From an uncultured Oscillospiraceae bacterium (GTDB lineage Bacteria > Bacillota > Clostridia > Oscillospirales > Ruminococcaceae), in NCBI GenBank assembly GCA_934446455.1, contig CAKSEE010000045.1, forward strand, positions 1 to 22,696: DNA of 22,696 bases. Direction: 5' to 3'. Positions within the stretch are counted from its first letter, which is position 1; each line of letters begins with the position of its first letter. Under the pieces are notes generated by a model that was not told where the DNA came from, ran no database searches, and worked only from the letters and a program-made list of their open reading frames with translations. Shown piece by piece: positions 21,345 to 22,696 of this stretch. Position numbers and translations under genes: made by a program.

Positions 21345-21368
21345 GCGCCCGACGTTTCATTCGGGCGC
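21345..21368 (-). terminator. Possible weak terminator after pyrG
   Basis: Perfect 8-bp stem GCGCCCGA/TCGGGCGC with an 8-base loop, 7 bases after the pyrG stop codon. Only TT follows, so termination would be inefficient or Rho-assisted. Confidence 0.35.
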
Positions 21369-21375
21369 AAATATC

Positions 21376-22696
<1,321 letters not shown>

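Overview
The window looks like chromosomal DNA of a gut-type Clostridia (Oscillospiraceae/Ruminococcaceae-like). The reasons are strong AGGAGG-type ribosome sites, perfect SigA promoters (TTGACA/17/TATAAT), a Gram-positive gene set (RadA, AzlCD, a Lsa-like ABC-F protein, IS30, phi13-like phage tail genes) and threonine/serine-linker lipoproteins. The genus call is inference. Nearly all intact genes are on the minus strand.

Bases 1-6400 are an accessory, more AT-rich zone next to the 3' end of the tmRNA gene. It holds a three-gene cassette (a secreted CHAP/NlpC-like cysteine hydrolase and two tandemly duplicated lipoproteins, one cut by the window edge), a badly decayed secreted-protein gene, and fragments of unrelated genes joined end to end. 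It also holds a small plus-strand prophage relic (3' part of a major tail protein, then the tail-assembly chaperone pair with a complete -1 frameshift signal), an AT-rich GNAT gene, an IS30 transposase remnant, a G-rich repeat cluster and a transglutaminase-like gene.

Bases 6400-10400 hold ssrA (tmRNA) with its own promoter and terminator, two TetR-family regulators (one with a textbook operator-in-promoter), and a Lsa-like ABC-F ribosome-protection gene. The ABC-F gene has a ~300-nt leader with the parts of an attenuator: a short upstream ORF, an anti-antiterminator, an antiterminator and a terminator.

Bases 10400-11120 have no gene. They are about two and a half tandem copies of a ~290-bp unit built from a heptad-repeat-bounded element plus an AT-rich large hairpin. 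The hairpin arms differ in sequence between copies but remain complementary. The heptad-bounded element recurs near 13.5 kb, and similar termini flank another core near 6.9 kb.

Bases 11119-13479 hold a cation/proton antiporter behind a fluoride riboswitch, then an alpha/beta hydrolase. Bases 13626-22696 are a tightly packed co-directional run: pyrG (partial), ppk, azlC, azlD, radA, a Ter-type PRTase/TRSP/PRTase/Pelota fusion, and a two-TM protein. The same short palindromic repeat (CCGACGCTCGG core, 18-bp period, three copies) sits in frame in both the antiporter and the PRTase fusion, and once between genes. This in-frame repeat, the covarying hairpins, the frameshift cassette and the ABC-F attenuator are the observations most worth follow-up.
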